The notes under the pieces are model-generated. The model saw only the letters and a program-made list of their open reading frames with translations, was not told the DNA's origin and searched no databases. Positions 8,671 to 17,317 of a DNA stretch of 64,000 bases are shown piece after piece (positions within the stretch are counted from its first letter, which is position 1; every line of letters begins with the position of its first letter). The position numbers and the translations under genes were made by a program. This DNA comes from Candidatus Microsaccharimonas sossegonensis (GTDB taxonomy: Bacteria > Patescibacteriota > Saccharimonadia > Saccharimonadales > Saccharimonadaceae). The DNA is taken from positions 62,001 through 126,000 of the forward strand of contig SCKX01000001.1 in assembly GCA_004100325.1 (NCBI GenBank), written 5' to 3'.

Positions 8671-9195
8671 ATGTTCAGGCGTGGGTTCACGATTGTTGAA
8701 TTGATTATCACAATCACGATTATGGGTATTCTGCTGACGTTAGCGGTGGTTAATGTTGGCACCACGCAGGCAAAGGCACGTGATGATAGCCGAAAGTCAG
8801 ACATAGAGGCAATAGCCAGCAATCTTGAGTCTTTTTATATCTCCGGGACAAACAACTCGACAGATTTTGCACGCTATCCTTCAGTTGGTGTCACTGGCTC
8901 AGCCGCAAACATTACCACAAACCTCCGTGATGCAAACCTAAATTCATTCCTGCCGCCAGGGACAACCGATGTATCGCAAACATTCTTACCATCAACCAAC
9001 ACAGGCTCTTCACCAAGTATCCAAACCACCGCAGGCGTACTCCCACAACCGACAATCGCCCAGTATGTATATCAACCAATTAAATCTGATGGTTCAGTCT
9101 GTCAATCAGGTGAAATTGACTGTCGAAAGTTCAATTTGTTTTACCGCCTTGAAACAGATAATACGGTCTATAAGTGGACAAGCAAGAATCAGTAA
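8671..9195 (+). CDS. Minor type IV pilin-like protein (prepilin 1)
   Basis: The 174-residue product has a short basic leader ending in RRG, then FTIVELIITITIMGILLTLAV, a textbook class III prepilin signal. A prepilin peptidase would cut between Gly and Phe. The rest is a Ser/Thr/Asn-rich pilin head containing two or more Cys near the C-terminus (VCQSGEIDC) that could form a disulphide loop. An ATG six bases earlier (8665) is possible; TG-C-TAATAG stands seven bases before 8671. The stop overlaps the next pseudopilin start (TAATG). Confidence 0.85.
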   Translation: MFRRGFTIVELIITITIMGILLTLAVVNVGTTQAKARDDSRKSDIEAIASNLESFYISGTNNSTDFARYPSVGVTGSAANITTNLRDANLNSFLPPGTTDVSQTFLPSTNTGSSPSIQTTAGVLPQPTIAQYVYQPIKSDGSVCQSGEIDCRKFNLFYRLETDNTVYKWTSKNQ

Positions 9196-10232
9196 TGAAT
9201 ACGAGAAAGCAAGCCTCAGGATTTACCGCCGTCGAACTTTTGATCACGCTATTCGTGGCAGCGGCATTTTTAATTGCCTCGTATCAACTTTTCAACCTGA
9301 TTATTAAAGATGGTGGCGCAACGCGTTCTCAATCACGTGCTGCCAATGTCGCTTATGATTATCTCCGCCAGTATGGGGCTTCATCGACAACCATTCCTTG
9401 CACGGCTTCGACACCCCTCAACAATGCACCGATTAGCGTCGATGGGCTCTCTAATGTCACGATAAGTGTAAGTGTCACCTGTCTACCCGATGCAATTAAT
9501 AGTCTCTCTAAGGTTGAAGCTACTATCAGTTATAACAACCCTCAGCAAACTGTGTCATACGCAACCTATACGAGCTCTGCGGGATCCTCAAACACGGCAG
9601 ATATCACCAACGGGCTGGTTGCGTGGTGGAAATTAAATGGCGATGCGAATAATTCTGTCGGAAGTCCAAACGGCGTTATCAACAATGCCACGTCGACGAC
9701 TAATCAAAGGGGTGATGCAGACACAGCATATGCATTTAATGGAAGCAATGCTTCAATTACGACTGGTTCTAGTTTTGGTCTGGGGACTTCCAATGTGACG
9801 ATATCGACATGGATATATAACCCGACTGCCACGAATTCTGGTGCTTTTGTAAAAGTAGGGAGTAGTGGATACGGCATCGGGATTGGGAGTACAGTCTTTG
9901 ACAACGCATCTCCCGGAACAAAACTCATCATGCTATACGAGGGTGTTCGCTGGATCGTCACCAGCAAAGATGTCGGAACCGGCTGGCATCACATCGTCAT
10001 GGTGATAGACGGCAGTGGCGTCCCGACCGCTTATATCGACGGTGTATCTGCGGGCACCTACGCGGGTGCACCTCCCGCGGCGCCTGGTTCCGCAATGACC
10101 TACATTGGTGGTCATACCTCCTCTGGTTCAAACAATCGTTATTTCAATGGTGCCGTCGATGATGTCCGTCTCTACAACCGCGCACTTCCGCAATCAGATA
10201 TTCTCGCTCTATATTCAGCGGGGGCCAAATGA
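9195..10232 (+). CDS. Pseudopilin fused to a LamG/concanavalin-like domain
   Basis: The 345-residue protein begins with a prepilin signal (SGFTAVELLITLFVAAAFLIA). A pilin-like part runs to about residue 135. The C-terminal ~200 residues form a LamG-type beta-sandwich: GLVAWWKLNGDANNS at its start, WHHIVMVIDGSG in the middle and GAVDDVRLYNRAL near the end, all typical of LamG-like folds that bind glycans or proteins. It could sit at a pilus tip as an adhesin. The start at 9195 overlaps the previous stop by one base and the end overlaps the next start by four, so the three genes are coupled. Confidence 0.85.
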   Translation: MNTRKQASGFTAVELLITLFVAAAFLIASYQLFNLIIKDGGATRSQSRAANVAYDYLRQYGASSTTIPCTASTPLNNAPISVDGLSNVTISVSVTCLPDAINSLSKVEATISYNNPQQTVSYATYTSSAGSSNTADITNGLVAWWKLNGDANNSVGSPNGVINNATSTTNQRGDADTAYAFNGSNASITTGSSFGLGTSNVTISTWIYNPTATNSGAFVKVGSSGYGIGIGSTVFDNASPGTKLIMLYEGVRWIVTSKDVGTGWHHIVMVIDGSGVPTAYIDGVSAGTYAGAPPAAPGSAMTYIGGHTSSGSNNRYFNGAVDDVRLYNRALPQSDILALYSAGAK

Positions 10233-12322
10233 TGAAACGTTTTCGCAAACGTCCCGACCAAGCAGGTTTTACCCTTATCGAAATGTTGGTTATCGCACCA
10301 ATTGTTATTTTAGCAATCGGCGCGTTTTTGACGGTTATCATTAGCATGACTGGTGAAGTATTAGCCTCTCGAGCATCCAATACCCTGACGTATAACGTCC
10401 AAGATGCACTGAATCGCATCGAACAAGACGTCAAAATGAGTAGTAGTTTTCTCGCCACCAATAATGTGCTGGGAACCAACCAAGGTTACAACGACGACGC
10501 GACCAATTTTACAAACGTTGGTGGTGCAAGTGGGACGAGTCTTATCCTGAATGCAATTGCTACTACCTCCAACCCCGTTTCAGCAAGTAGCTCGTATGTA
10601 TACTTGGTGGATAAACCGAATAACTGCTCGGCGCCACAAGGCAATGTCCCATTCACGTATAATATTGTTTATTTCATTAAAAATAATACCCTGTATCGTC
10701 GGACGATTATGCCGACAAACTATAATGATACAACCAACAATGTCTGCGATCCTCCATGGCAACAACCCAGTTGTTCACCAGCCTTTATGGACTCCCAATC
10801 CGGATCAGTATTTTGTAAAACAAAAGACGTCCAACTGGTTGATGGTGTCTCGCCAGCTAACTTTAGTGTTCAGTATTATAACGGAGAAGCTACAACTGCC
10901 GTCAATACTCCAGCCAGTTCAACCTCGGCCTCAAATAGTGACCGAAATACTGCCCTACAGTCAGCTACAACTGTTGCCGTTTCAATTACCGCCCAGCAAA
11001 CTGCCGCCGGTCGTGCGGTAGAGCGTGCTGCCATTCTACGCGTTTCACGACTTGATGCAAATGCATCCGGCATCGCAGTTATGACGTCTGATACAGTTCC
11101 GTCGGCGCCACAAGTCAGTTCATCGACTAGTGAACCGACCAATGTTACCTTCAGTTGGCCAAAAGTAAATACCGCAAGCGGATACACGTTCGAATACAAG
11201 ATCAATGGTGGCGGCTGGAGCACTGGATTTAGCAATCAGCCAACTCAAACGTTTACTGTCACCAATGCAACGCACCAGGACGTTGTCCAAGCCCGCGTCA
11301 CGGCAATCAACAGCGCTGGCAATTCTGGATACGGAACGTCAAGTGTAACCGTTCCATTATGGACTCCATTTAACCTGCAAAATGGCTGGCTTGATTATGC
11401 ACCTCCATATGCAAGTGCCGCCTATACCAAGACTTCGGCTGGAATGATTCTCCTCAAAGGACTGGTTCGCTCTGGAAGCGGGGTTATTGCAACACTTCCT
11501 CCCGGTTATCGACCTGCTATGGCACTCATATTTGAGAATTCCTCTACAAGCGCTGGTGGGCGACTTGACGTCTATCCTGATGGGACTATCTACATGTCGG
11601 TGGGTTCAAACGCCTGGTTCTCACTCGATGGCATCGCGTTTATGCCCGCAGGTACGACGTTTACGACACCTCCATTTTATAACGGCTGGGTGAATTACAG
11701 CCCGTCCAGTGGAGACTCGCGGTGGCAAGGTGCTGGCTATGCCCTTGATGGTGCAGGTCGGGTACAGTTAACTGGGTTGATGCGCAATGGTGCTACTTCT
11801 GGCTCGATGGTAATTCTCCCGACAGGCTATCGCCCCGACGCATATATACATATTCTGAACGACAACGGTAACTCCCCAGGACATATCAGCGTTGATAGTA
11901 GTGGTAATGTTCTTGCAAAGGGATACGGCGCAGTTTATTCATCCCTTCAAGGAATGTTCTATCCGGCAGGTCGCGCGACTGGTACAGACTGTACAACACA
12001 GTGGTGCGCGCTGCCAATGGTCAACGGGTGGACATATTACGGACCATCGTATTCAACACCACAATATACAAAAGGGACGGATGGAGTGGTGCTGTTGAAA
12101 GGACTTATTAAAGGTGGTAGCTCAACTACTGCTCTTATCGCCACTCTTCCTGCCGGATATTGTCCTGCTGAGCGTGCATTACTAGCTACCGCGTCAAATG
12201 CCGCGTGGGCACGTCTTGATATCGTTCGTCAGCCCGATAGAAGTTGTCAAGTATTACCTATGGAAGGCACTTCGACGACATGGCTGGCGCTTGACGACAT
12301 CCGCTATATGGCTGAGCCATAG
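10229..12322 (+). CDS. Large pseudopilin with Fn3 domain and three tail-fibre-like repeats
   Basis: This 697-residue protein starts with a prepilin signal (GFTIEM-like: AGFTLIEMLVIAPIVILAIG). A pilin-like region extends to about 285, then a fibronectin type III-like domain (about 290-375, with TSEPTNVTFSWPKV and VQARVTAINSAG). Three tandem repeats of about 90-105 residues follow. Each begins NGW-x-Y-x-P and contains a G-x-V/Q-x-L-x-G-L stretch and an LP-x-GY-x-P turn, and the unit resembles receptor-binding repeats of phage tail fibres. The third repeat carries extra Cys. Coupled to the gene before it; a minor, tip-located adhesive pilin is the most likely role. Confidence 0.82.
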   Translation: MMKRFRKRPDQAGFTLIEMLVIAPIVILAIGAFLTVIISMTGEVLASRASNTLTYNVQDALNRIEQDVKMSSSFLATNNVLGTNQGYNDDATNFTNVGGASGTSLILNAIATTSNPVSASSSYVYLVDKPNNCSAPQGNVPFTYNIVYFIKNNTLYRRTIMPTNYNDTTNNVCDPPWQQPSCSPAFMDSQSGSVFCKTKDVQLVDGVSPANFSVQYYNGEATTAVNTPASSTSASNSDRNTALQSATTVAVSITAQQTAAGRAVERAAILRVSRLDANASGIAVMTSDTVPSAPQVSSSTSEPTNVTFSWPKVNTASGYTFEYKINGGGWSTGFSNQPTQTFTVTNATHQDVVQARVTAINSAGNSGYGTSSVTVPLWTPFNLQNGWLDYAPPYASAAYTKTSAGMILLKGLVRSGSGVIATLPPGYRPAMALIFENSSTSAGGRLDVYPDGTIYMSVGSNAWFSLDGIAFMPAGTTFTTPPFYNGWVNYSPSSGDSRWQGAGYALDGAGRVQLTGLMRNGATSGSMVILPTGYRPDAYIHILNDNGNSPGHISVDSSGNVLAKGYGAVYSSLQGMFYPAGRATGTDCTTQWCALPMVNGWTYYGPSYSTPQYTKGTDGVVLLKGLIKGGSSTTALIATLPAGYCPAERALLATASNAAWARLDIVRQPDRSCQVLPMEGTSTTWLALDDIRYMAEP

Positions 12323-12400
12323 GCATCGTACTGAGGTAAAAATGCACCAGAAAATGCTTGCGCTTAATCAATTTGCATAGTACATTAGTTTTAGAGTCAT

Positions 12401-12418
12401 TACAATTTAAATAGGGGG
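12401..12418 (+). promoter_or_regulatory. -10 and Shine-Dalgarno of the main pilin gene
   Basis: TACAAT at 12401-12406 and a GGGGG run at 12414-12418 precede the ATG at 12429 by 22 and 10 bases. Unlike most promoters here this one leaves a leader with a ribosome site, which fits a strongly expressed structural gene. Confidence 0.5.
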
Positions 12419-12428
12419 CAACTCGACA

Positions 12429-12905
12429 ATGAGCTTAAACAATATCAAAACCAAATTGCGAGAAGAACGCGGTTTTACCATCGTCGAACTCTTGATCGTG
12501 ATCGTCGTCATCGGTATCTTGGCAGCAATCACCATTGTATCCTTCAACAATGTCACATCAAAAGCAAACACATCGAACGCTGCATCTAACGCTGAGGCAG
12601 TTCAGAAGGTTGCGGAGTCTTTCAACGCCGACAACAATCGTTACCCAGGGACTTTAGCTGACTTCACTGCAACTGCCAACACGGTGAAGTTGCCTAGTGG
12701 TGTCACTGTGTTAATTAGCCCAACGGCCTTAGCTTCATCTAACGGTAAAAATTCAATCGTTTATAAGTACAAGGGTGCAAGCGCAACAACCGCAACTGGC
12801 GGAAGCGTTAACTACTGGGACTTTGGTACAAATGCTGTCTCAACAACCGTTATCTACGTTGGTGACGGCAAAGCCGGTGACACATTCGTACAAATAGCAT
12901 CTTAG
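12429..12905 (+). CDS. Major type IV pilin (PilA-like)
   Basis: The 158-residue product carries a charged leader (KLREERG) and the canonical N-helix FTIVELLIVIVVIGILAAITI, cut after Gly by a prepilin peptidase. The helix continues through a Ser/Ala/Asn-rich stretch (SKANTSNAASNAEAVQKV) into a head with YPGTLADF, a phrase seen in many Gram-positive-type and CPR pilins. There is no Cys pair. It has its own promoter, 106 bases after the minor pilin operon, as expected for the major subunit. Assembly genes (pilB, pilC, pilT) are not in the window. Confidence 0.9.
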   Translation: MSLNNIKTKLREERGFTIVELLIVIVVIGILAAITIVSFNNVTSKANTSNAASNAEAVQKVAESFNADNNRYPGTLADFTATANTVKLPSGVTVLISPTALASSNGKNSIVYKYKGASATTATGGSVNYWDFGTNAVSTTVIYVGDGKAGDTFVQIAS

Positions 12906-12923
12906 TATATCCATCCTGCTAGT

Positions 12924-12953
12924 AATAACATAGCTTTTCGAGGCTATGTTATT
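12924..12953 (+). terminator. Hairpin between the pilin gene and glyA
   Basis: A perfect 11-pair stem (AATAACATAGC with GCTATGTTATT) and an 8-base loop lie between two convergent genes. There is no T tract beyond the arm, but both arms are AT-rich at the base, so it may act in both directions. Confidence 0.65.
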
Positions 12954-12989
12954 GGCAATAGAATGGTTGTGTGATTTGATAACTTTTAA

Positions 12990-14291
12990 CTATCGATCAC
13001 TTGGTAATGGAAAGTCCTGCAAAAAAACCTTTACTTGTTCACGAAGCTCATTCAGTCTTGCCGGCTCCTCGCGTGCACCAATCGCCTGTTTCATCCAGTC
13101 AGCGACTCGTTCCATATGTACTTCTTTTAGGCCTCTAGTTGTCAGTGCGGGCGTACCTAAACGAATACCACTTGGCCGGAATGGAGGCAATGTATCGTCA
13201 GGAATGGTATTTGCATTAAGCGTCAGACCAATCGCATCGAGCGCTTCCTCGGCGACTTTACCATCAATACCAAAACTTTTATGGACATCGACCAAGATGA
13301 GGTGATTGCTTGTCCCTCCCGTAATCAGATGGAAACCTCTCGTTTGTAGTGCATCAGCTAATACAGCCGCATTCTTGACTACCTGTGCTGCATACTCTTT
13401 AAATTCAGGCTGTAATGCTTCATGAAAAGCAATCGCTTTCGCCGCAATGACGTGTTCGTGTGGACCACCCTGCATGCCAGGGAAGATTGCACGGTCAATC
13501 AGGGATGGGATATTTTCAATTGTCCTCTCTGGTGCGCGAAGTGGATTACTGACGATACCTTTTGAAAGAATAAGACCGCCACGTGGACCACGCAGTGTCT
13601 TATGGGTCGTCGTTGTCATGACATGAAAACCATGATCAAGTGGGTTTTCTGCCACTCCACCGGCGATCAACCCAGCAATGTGCGCGACATCAGCCATCAA
13701 TAGCGCGCCAATTTTGTTTCCGATCGCAGCAAACTTATCATAATCAAGTTCACGCGGATAGGCACTAAACCCGGCCAGGATAATTTTTGGTCTATGCTCT
13801 AAGGCCAGCGCACGCAGCTCGTCGTAATCAATTTCACCAGTCGAAACATCCTTCATCTTGTAACGGACAAAATTATACAGCTGGGCACTTCTGGTGACTG
13901 GTGCGCCGTGTGTCAGATGACCACCGTGACTCAAATCCATTGCAATGATAGTATCGCCCGGCTCTAGCCATGCGCTATAAACCGCTTCATTAGCTGGGGC
14001 ACCTGAATGAGGCTGTACGTTCGCGTGATCAGCGTGAAACAACTGTTTGGCGCGGTCAATGGCTAATTGCTCGACTTGATCGGTAAATTCCTGACCTCCA
14101 TAGTAACGTCGTCCTGGGTAGCCTTCGGCATATTTATTCGTAAAAATACTTCCAAGCGCCGTTAACACATCGCGGCTAACATAGTTTTCACTTGGAATAA
14201 GTTCTAATCCATCACGTTCGCGCTGCTCTTCACCAGCGATATATGCCGCTACTTTATCATCGTGCTGTATGGTTGGGATATGTTCGGACAT
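12990..14291 (-). CDS. glyA: Serine hydroxymethyltransferase GlyA
   Basis: GlyA converts serine and THF to glycine and 5,10-methylene-THF using pyridoxal phosphate. The full 433-residue family length is present. Recognisable stretches are ELIPSENYVS, NKYAEGYPGRRYYGGQEF, the PLP site THKTLRGPRGG with K231 as Schiff-base lysine, and FPGMQGGPHEHVIAAKA. The start has a very good Shine-Dalgarno (GAGGAGG, seven bases before the ATG). It is divergent from the XRE-murA gene and supplies FolD with substrate. Confidence 0.97.
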   Translation of the reverse strand: MSEHIPTIQHDDKVAAYIAGEEQRERDGLELIPSENYVSRDVLTALGSIFTNKYAEGYPGRRYYGGQEFTDQVEQLAIDRAKQLFHADHANVQPHSGAPANEAVYSAWLEPGDTIIAMDLSHGGHLTHGAPVTRSAQLYNFVRYKMKDVSTGEIDYDELRALALEHRPKIILAGFSAYPRELDYDKFAAIGNKIGALLMADVAHIAGLIAGGVAENPLDHGFHVMTTTTHKTLRGPRGGLILSKGIVSNPLRAPERTIENIPSLIDRAIFPGMQGGPHEHVIAAKAIAFHEALQPEFKEYAAQVVKNAAVLADALQTRGFHLITGGTSNHLILVDVHKSFGIDGKVAEEALDAIGLTLNANTIPDDTLPPFRPSGIRLGTPALTTRGLKEVHMERVADWMKQAIGAREEPARLNELREQVKVFLQDFPLPSDR

Positions 14292-14337
14292 ACTAAAGCC
14301 TCCTCTTTCCTCTGATTATACACCAGGGCTAAATGTC

Positions 14338-14366
14338 TTGAATATATACCATACATGATATATAGT
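14338..14366 (+). promoter_or_regulatory. Sigma-70-type promoter of XRE-murA
   Basis: TTGAAT at 14338-14343, a 17-base spacer and TATAGT at 14361-14366 are followed after seven bases by the ATG at 14374. This is the clearest leaderless promoter in the window. The site is a natural place for self-regulation by the XRE domain, though no operator could be defined. Confidence 0.7.
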
Positions 14367-14373
14367 AGGCAGC

Positions 14374-15906
14374 ATGCAACCAAAAACCTATACATCCAAA
14401 ATCGGAACGCTCATTCAAGAGACGAGACAGAACCGAGGCATGACACAAGCTCAGCTTGCAGCGGCGTTAAACACTAGCCAAAGCGCAATAAATCGGATTG
14501 AAAAAGGCGGTCAAAATATCAGTCTTGATATGTTAGCTCGTATTAGCGATGTTTTGTCAAGTCAAATTGTGACGCTTAATCAGTCTGGATCGGTCAACTT
14601 CCGAATTGAAGGTGGTCACAAATTATCTGGTCACATCGTCGCCAAGACCAGCAAGAACGCCGCGGTGGCGCTCCTCTGTGCCTCTCTTCTTAACCGCGGC
14701 ACAACTATCCTGCGCCACGTCGCGCGTATTGAGGAAGTAAACCGTATTATCGAAGTACTGAACAGTATAGGTGTAAAAACTCGTTGGTTCGGTGATAATG
14801 ACCTCGAAATTATTCCTCCAGCTAAATTAAAACTTGAAAGCATGGATGTCGAAGCTGCCGAAAAGACACGTAGCATCATTATGTTTCTTGGTCCACTGAT
14901 GCACCGCTACAAAACATTCCAGCTGCCGTACGCTGGTGGCTGTACGCTGGGTGAACGAACCATTGAACCTCACCTCAGTGGTCTTGAATACTTTGGTCTG
15001 TCTGTTGATACCGTCACTGGTCACTACGATGCCGTATCAAATCCAGTCAAGCCAGAAAAAGCCATCGTGTTGTCAGAACGTGGTGATACTGTCACGGAAA
15101 ATATTCTCATGGCGGCCGCATTAAATGATGGCGTCACGATTATTCGTAATGCCAGTCCAAACTACATGGTACAAGATCTTTGTTTTTACCTTGAAAAGTT
15201 AGGTGTAAAAATCGAAGGCATTGGTACGACCACATTGACTATCCACGGGCTGCGCGATATCAACAAGAACGTGGAATACGCTCCAGCCGAAGATCCGATT
15301 GAAGTCATGAGCTTCATCGCTGCTGCTATCGTCACGAAATCAGAGATCACGATTGAACGTGCCCCGATTGAATTCCTAGAAATCGACCTGAAATTCCTTG
15401 AAAATATGGGCTTTGAATATGAGCTAAGCGATGAATACACTGCGCTTAATGGCAAGACACGTTTGGTTGATATCACGACAAAAATCAGCAAACTTAAGGC
15501 GCCGATCGACAAGATTCATGCAATGCCGTTCCCTGGTCTTAATATAGATAACCTGCCTTTTTTTGCTGCTATTGCCGCATCAGCGGAGGGTCGTACGCTG
15601 ATCCACGACTGGGTGTACGAAAACCGCGCAATTTACTTAACCGAACTAAACCGCCTTAACGCGAATGTTCAGTTAATCGATCCGCACCGCCTGTATATTA
15701 CCGGTCCTACTAAATGGAAAGCTGCTGAAATTGTGACACCACCCGCACTTCGCCCGGCGGTGGTCATTATGCTTGGCATGCTGGCGGCGCCTGGCGTATC
15801 AACACTTCGAAATATTTACTCGATTAATCGTGGCTACGAAGATCTCGCCGAACGATTGAATACACTTGGTGCCAAGATCACCATTATTCGTGATATTACT
15901 GATTAA
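14374..15906 (+). CDS. murA: XRE helix-turn-helix fused to UDP-GlcNAc carboxyvinyltransferase MurA
   Basis: Residues 9-65 form an XRE/Cro-type helix-turn-helix (RQNRGMTQAQLAAALNTSQS, then INRIEKGGQNISLDML). The remaining ~430 residues are a complete MurA/EPSP-synthase fold. It has the lysine-asparagine pair (K94-N95 in KTSKNAAV) and the PEP-binding cysteine C190 in GGCTLGERTIEPH. The enzyme transfers enolpyruvate from PEP to UDP-GlcNAc, the first committed step of peptidoglycan synthesis. A Cys at 190 rather than Asp predicts fosfomycin sensitivity. Fusion to a DNA-binding domain hints that the enzyme senses its own substrate and controls transcription; that part is inference. Confidence 0.93.
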   Translation: MQPKTYTSKIGTLIQETRQNRGMTQAQLAAALNTSQSAINRIEKGGQNISLDMLARISDVLSSQIVTLNQSGSVNFRIEGGHKLSGHIVAKTSKNAAVALLCASLLNRGTTILRHVARIEEVNRIIEVLNSIGVKTRWFGDNDLEIIPPAKLKLESMDVEAAEKTRSIIMFLGPLMHRYKTFQLPYAGGCTLGERTIEPHLSGLEYFGLSVDTVTGHYDAVSNPVKPEKAIVLSERGDTVTENILMAAALNDGVTIIRNASPNYMVQDLCFYLEKLGVKIEGIGTTTLTIHGLRDINKNVEYAPAEDPIEVMSFIAAAIVTKSEITIERAPIEFLEIDLKFLENMGFEYELSDEYTALNGKTRLVDITTKISKLKAPIDKIHAMPFPGLNIDNLPFFAAIAASAEGRTLIHDWVYENRAIYLTELNRLNANVQLIDPHRLYITGPTKWKAAEIVTPPALRPAVVIMLGMLAAPGVSTLRNIYSINRGYEDLAERLNTLGAKITIIRDITD

Positions 15907-16968
15907 TTACCGAATGTCATTAATTAATCTAAAAGAAGTCGGGTGATTGTAGCGTGCCACGCGTTCGGCAATTTTTTGCTCGCGTTGAGCTTTTGCCTCA
16001 GCACGAAGCCGTTCGATATTCACTGCCCCAGGTAGTGGCTTGGCGTGTAATGGTATTCCAGTGCGCTGTCCCTTGACGATATGAATGGGCGTTGAGTTGA
16101 TGTGCGACGACGCTGTAGCCTCTGACGCTGCGACGTGTGCAAACATAGGAGTTTCAACAAAATCGGAGATAAAATGGTTATTGAGCATTATTTCTTCTTT
16201 GCCAAGCGGAACAGTCACTGGACGTTCAGCTTTCTTGTGATGAGCCACCGCATGACGAATCATAATGATTGCGACAGATACGTTATAGAGAATAATAATC
16301 GGGCTTGCGATTAACAAACTAGTTGTAACATCGAGTGCAAACGGTACGAGCAAACTGACGAGCAACCCTCCAAGTACTACCCATTTTTCAGCCTTCAACA
16401 ACTTACTGGGGGAGATTGGCTTGATGTGGTCGATAATAACCATAAGGAGCGGTATTTGGAACACGACGATAAATGTTACCATCGCATTGGTCACAAAGTT
16501 CAAATAGTTGTTCGCATCAATCAAAGCCGATAACCCGGCAATCTGAAAACCAGCAAAGAACTTTAACGCGCCCGGTAAAATGACATAAAAAGCAAACAAG
16601 GCACCTGTAACCGCCAAAAGAATTGAGAGGATCGTATACGTCATTACCCTTGCGGTTGAAAGCCGTTCCTTAAAAACCGGCTGTACGAACATAATAAGCT
16701 GGAAAATAACAAACGGTACCGCCGCCAGAATACCGACCATCGAAACTACCTTGATGACAAAATTAAAACTGCCAGCCGGGGTGCTGTAATAAAGATTCGT
16801 ACCAAGTGGTGAACGTAGCCATTCAAGGATAGGACTATAAAAAATATAGCCAATGATGCCACTGATTATGAGAACGACTGCGCAGACAATAATACGTGTA
16901 CGCAGCTCACGGATATGGTCCATCAGGACTTGCCCGTCGGTTTGTACTGCTTTTGTGCGCTTCCTCAC
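15907..16968 (-). CDS. tatC: Twin-arginine translocase subunit TatC with C-terminal extension
   Basis: TatC recognises twin-arginine signal peptides and forms the Tat core with TatA. Residues about 15-245 hold six transmembrane helices preceded by MDHIRELRTRI, the family's N-terminal motif. About 105 further residues form a charged, probably cytoplasmic tail that ordinary TatC proteins lack; it includes an Ala/Arg/Glu helix (ERLRAEAKAQREQKIAER). The start is GTG at 16968 with AGGG upstream. tatA lies 34 bases upstream on the same strand, forming a tatA-tatC operon. The stop meets that of the convergent murA gene without a gap. Confidence 0.93.
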   Translation of the reverse strand: MRKRTKAVQTDGQVLMDHIRELRTRIIVCAVVLIISGIIGYIFYSPILEWLRSPLGTNLYYSTPAGSFNFVIKVVSMVGILAAVPFVIFQLIMFVQPVFKERLSTARVMTYTILSILLAVTGALFAFYVILPGALKFFAGFQIAGLSALIDANNYLNFVTNAMVTFIVVFQIPLLMVIIDHIKPISPSKLLKAEKWVVLGGLLVSLLVPFALDVTTSLLIASPIIILYNVSVAIIMIRHAVAHHKKAERPVTVPLGKEEIMLNNHFISDFVETPMFAHVAASEATASSHINSTPIHIVKGQRTGIPLHAKPLPGAVNIERLRAEAKAQREQKIAERVARYNHPTSFRLINDIR

Positions 16969-17002
16969 CTTTTCCCTAAACCCCTAAAATATTTTTTTTG
17001 GA

Positions 17003-17197
17003 CTATTTTTTCTTTGCAGTTGCAGTCGACTTCTTTTTTGGATCCTCTTCGGGAAGATCTTCGCTAAAACCTTTTTTCAACTCTTTTGCTGATTGACCAA
17101 CACCGCGTGCTAGTTCAGGCAACTTTTTAGCGCCGACAAATAGAAGAATGATAACCAACACGATTAACAAAATAATCTCTATTTTTCCAAACCCCAT
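17003..17197 (-). CDS. tatA: Sec-independent translocase protein TatA
   Basis: The 64-residue protein has one N-terminal transmembrane helix (about 5-20), the FVGAKKLPELARGVG hinge and amphipathic helix typical of TatA/TatE, and a Lys-rich tail. The ATG at 17197 is chosen over an in-frame GTG at 17212 because GAGAGGA, a good Shine-Dalgarno, overlaps that GTG. It is first in the operon with tatC. Confidence 0.93.
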   Translation of the reverse strand: MGFGKIEIILLIVLVIILLFVGAKKLPELARGVGQSAKELKKGFSEDLPEEDPKKKSTATAKKK

Positions 17198-17302
17198 ATT
17201 GTTTCCTCTCACGTTTAATACTGACTAAACTATAAGCGATATATCTGAAATAAGCAAGAGCCATGACCTCAGGCGGCGGTCGCATACTATCCCTATAAAT
17301 TA

Positions 17303-17311
17303 TGGTAAGCT
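17303..17311 (+). promoter_or_regulatory. Extended -10 for the gene at 17318
   Basis: TG-G-TAAGCT ends six bases before the ATG at 17318. This favours that ATG over the GTG at 17312, which would directly abut the hexamer. Confidence 0.5.
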
Positions 17312-17317
17312 GTGAGT

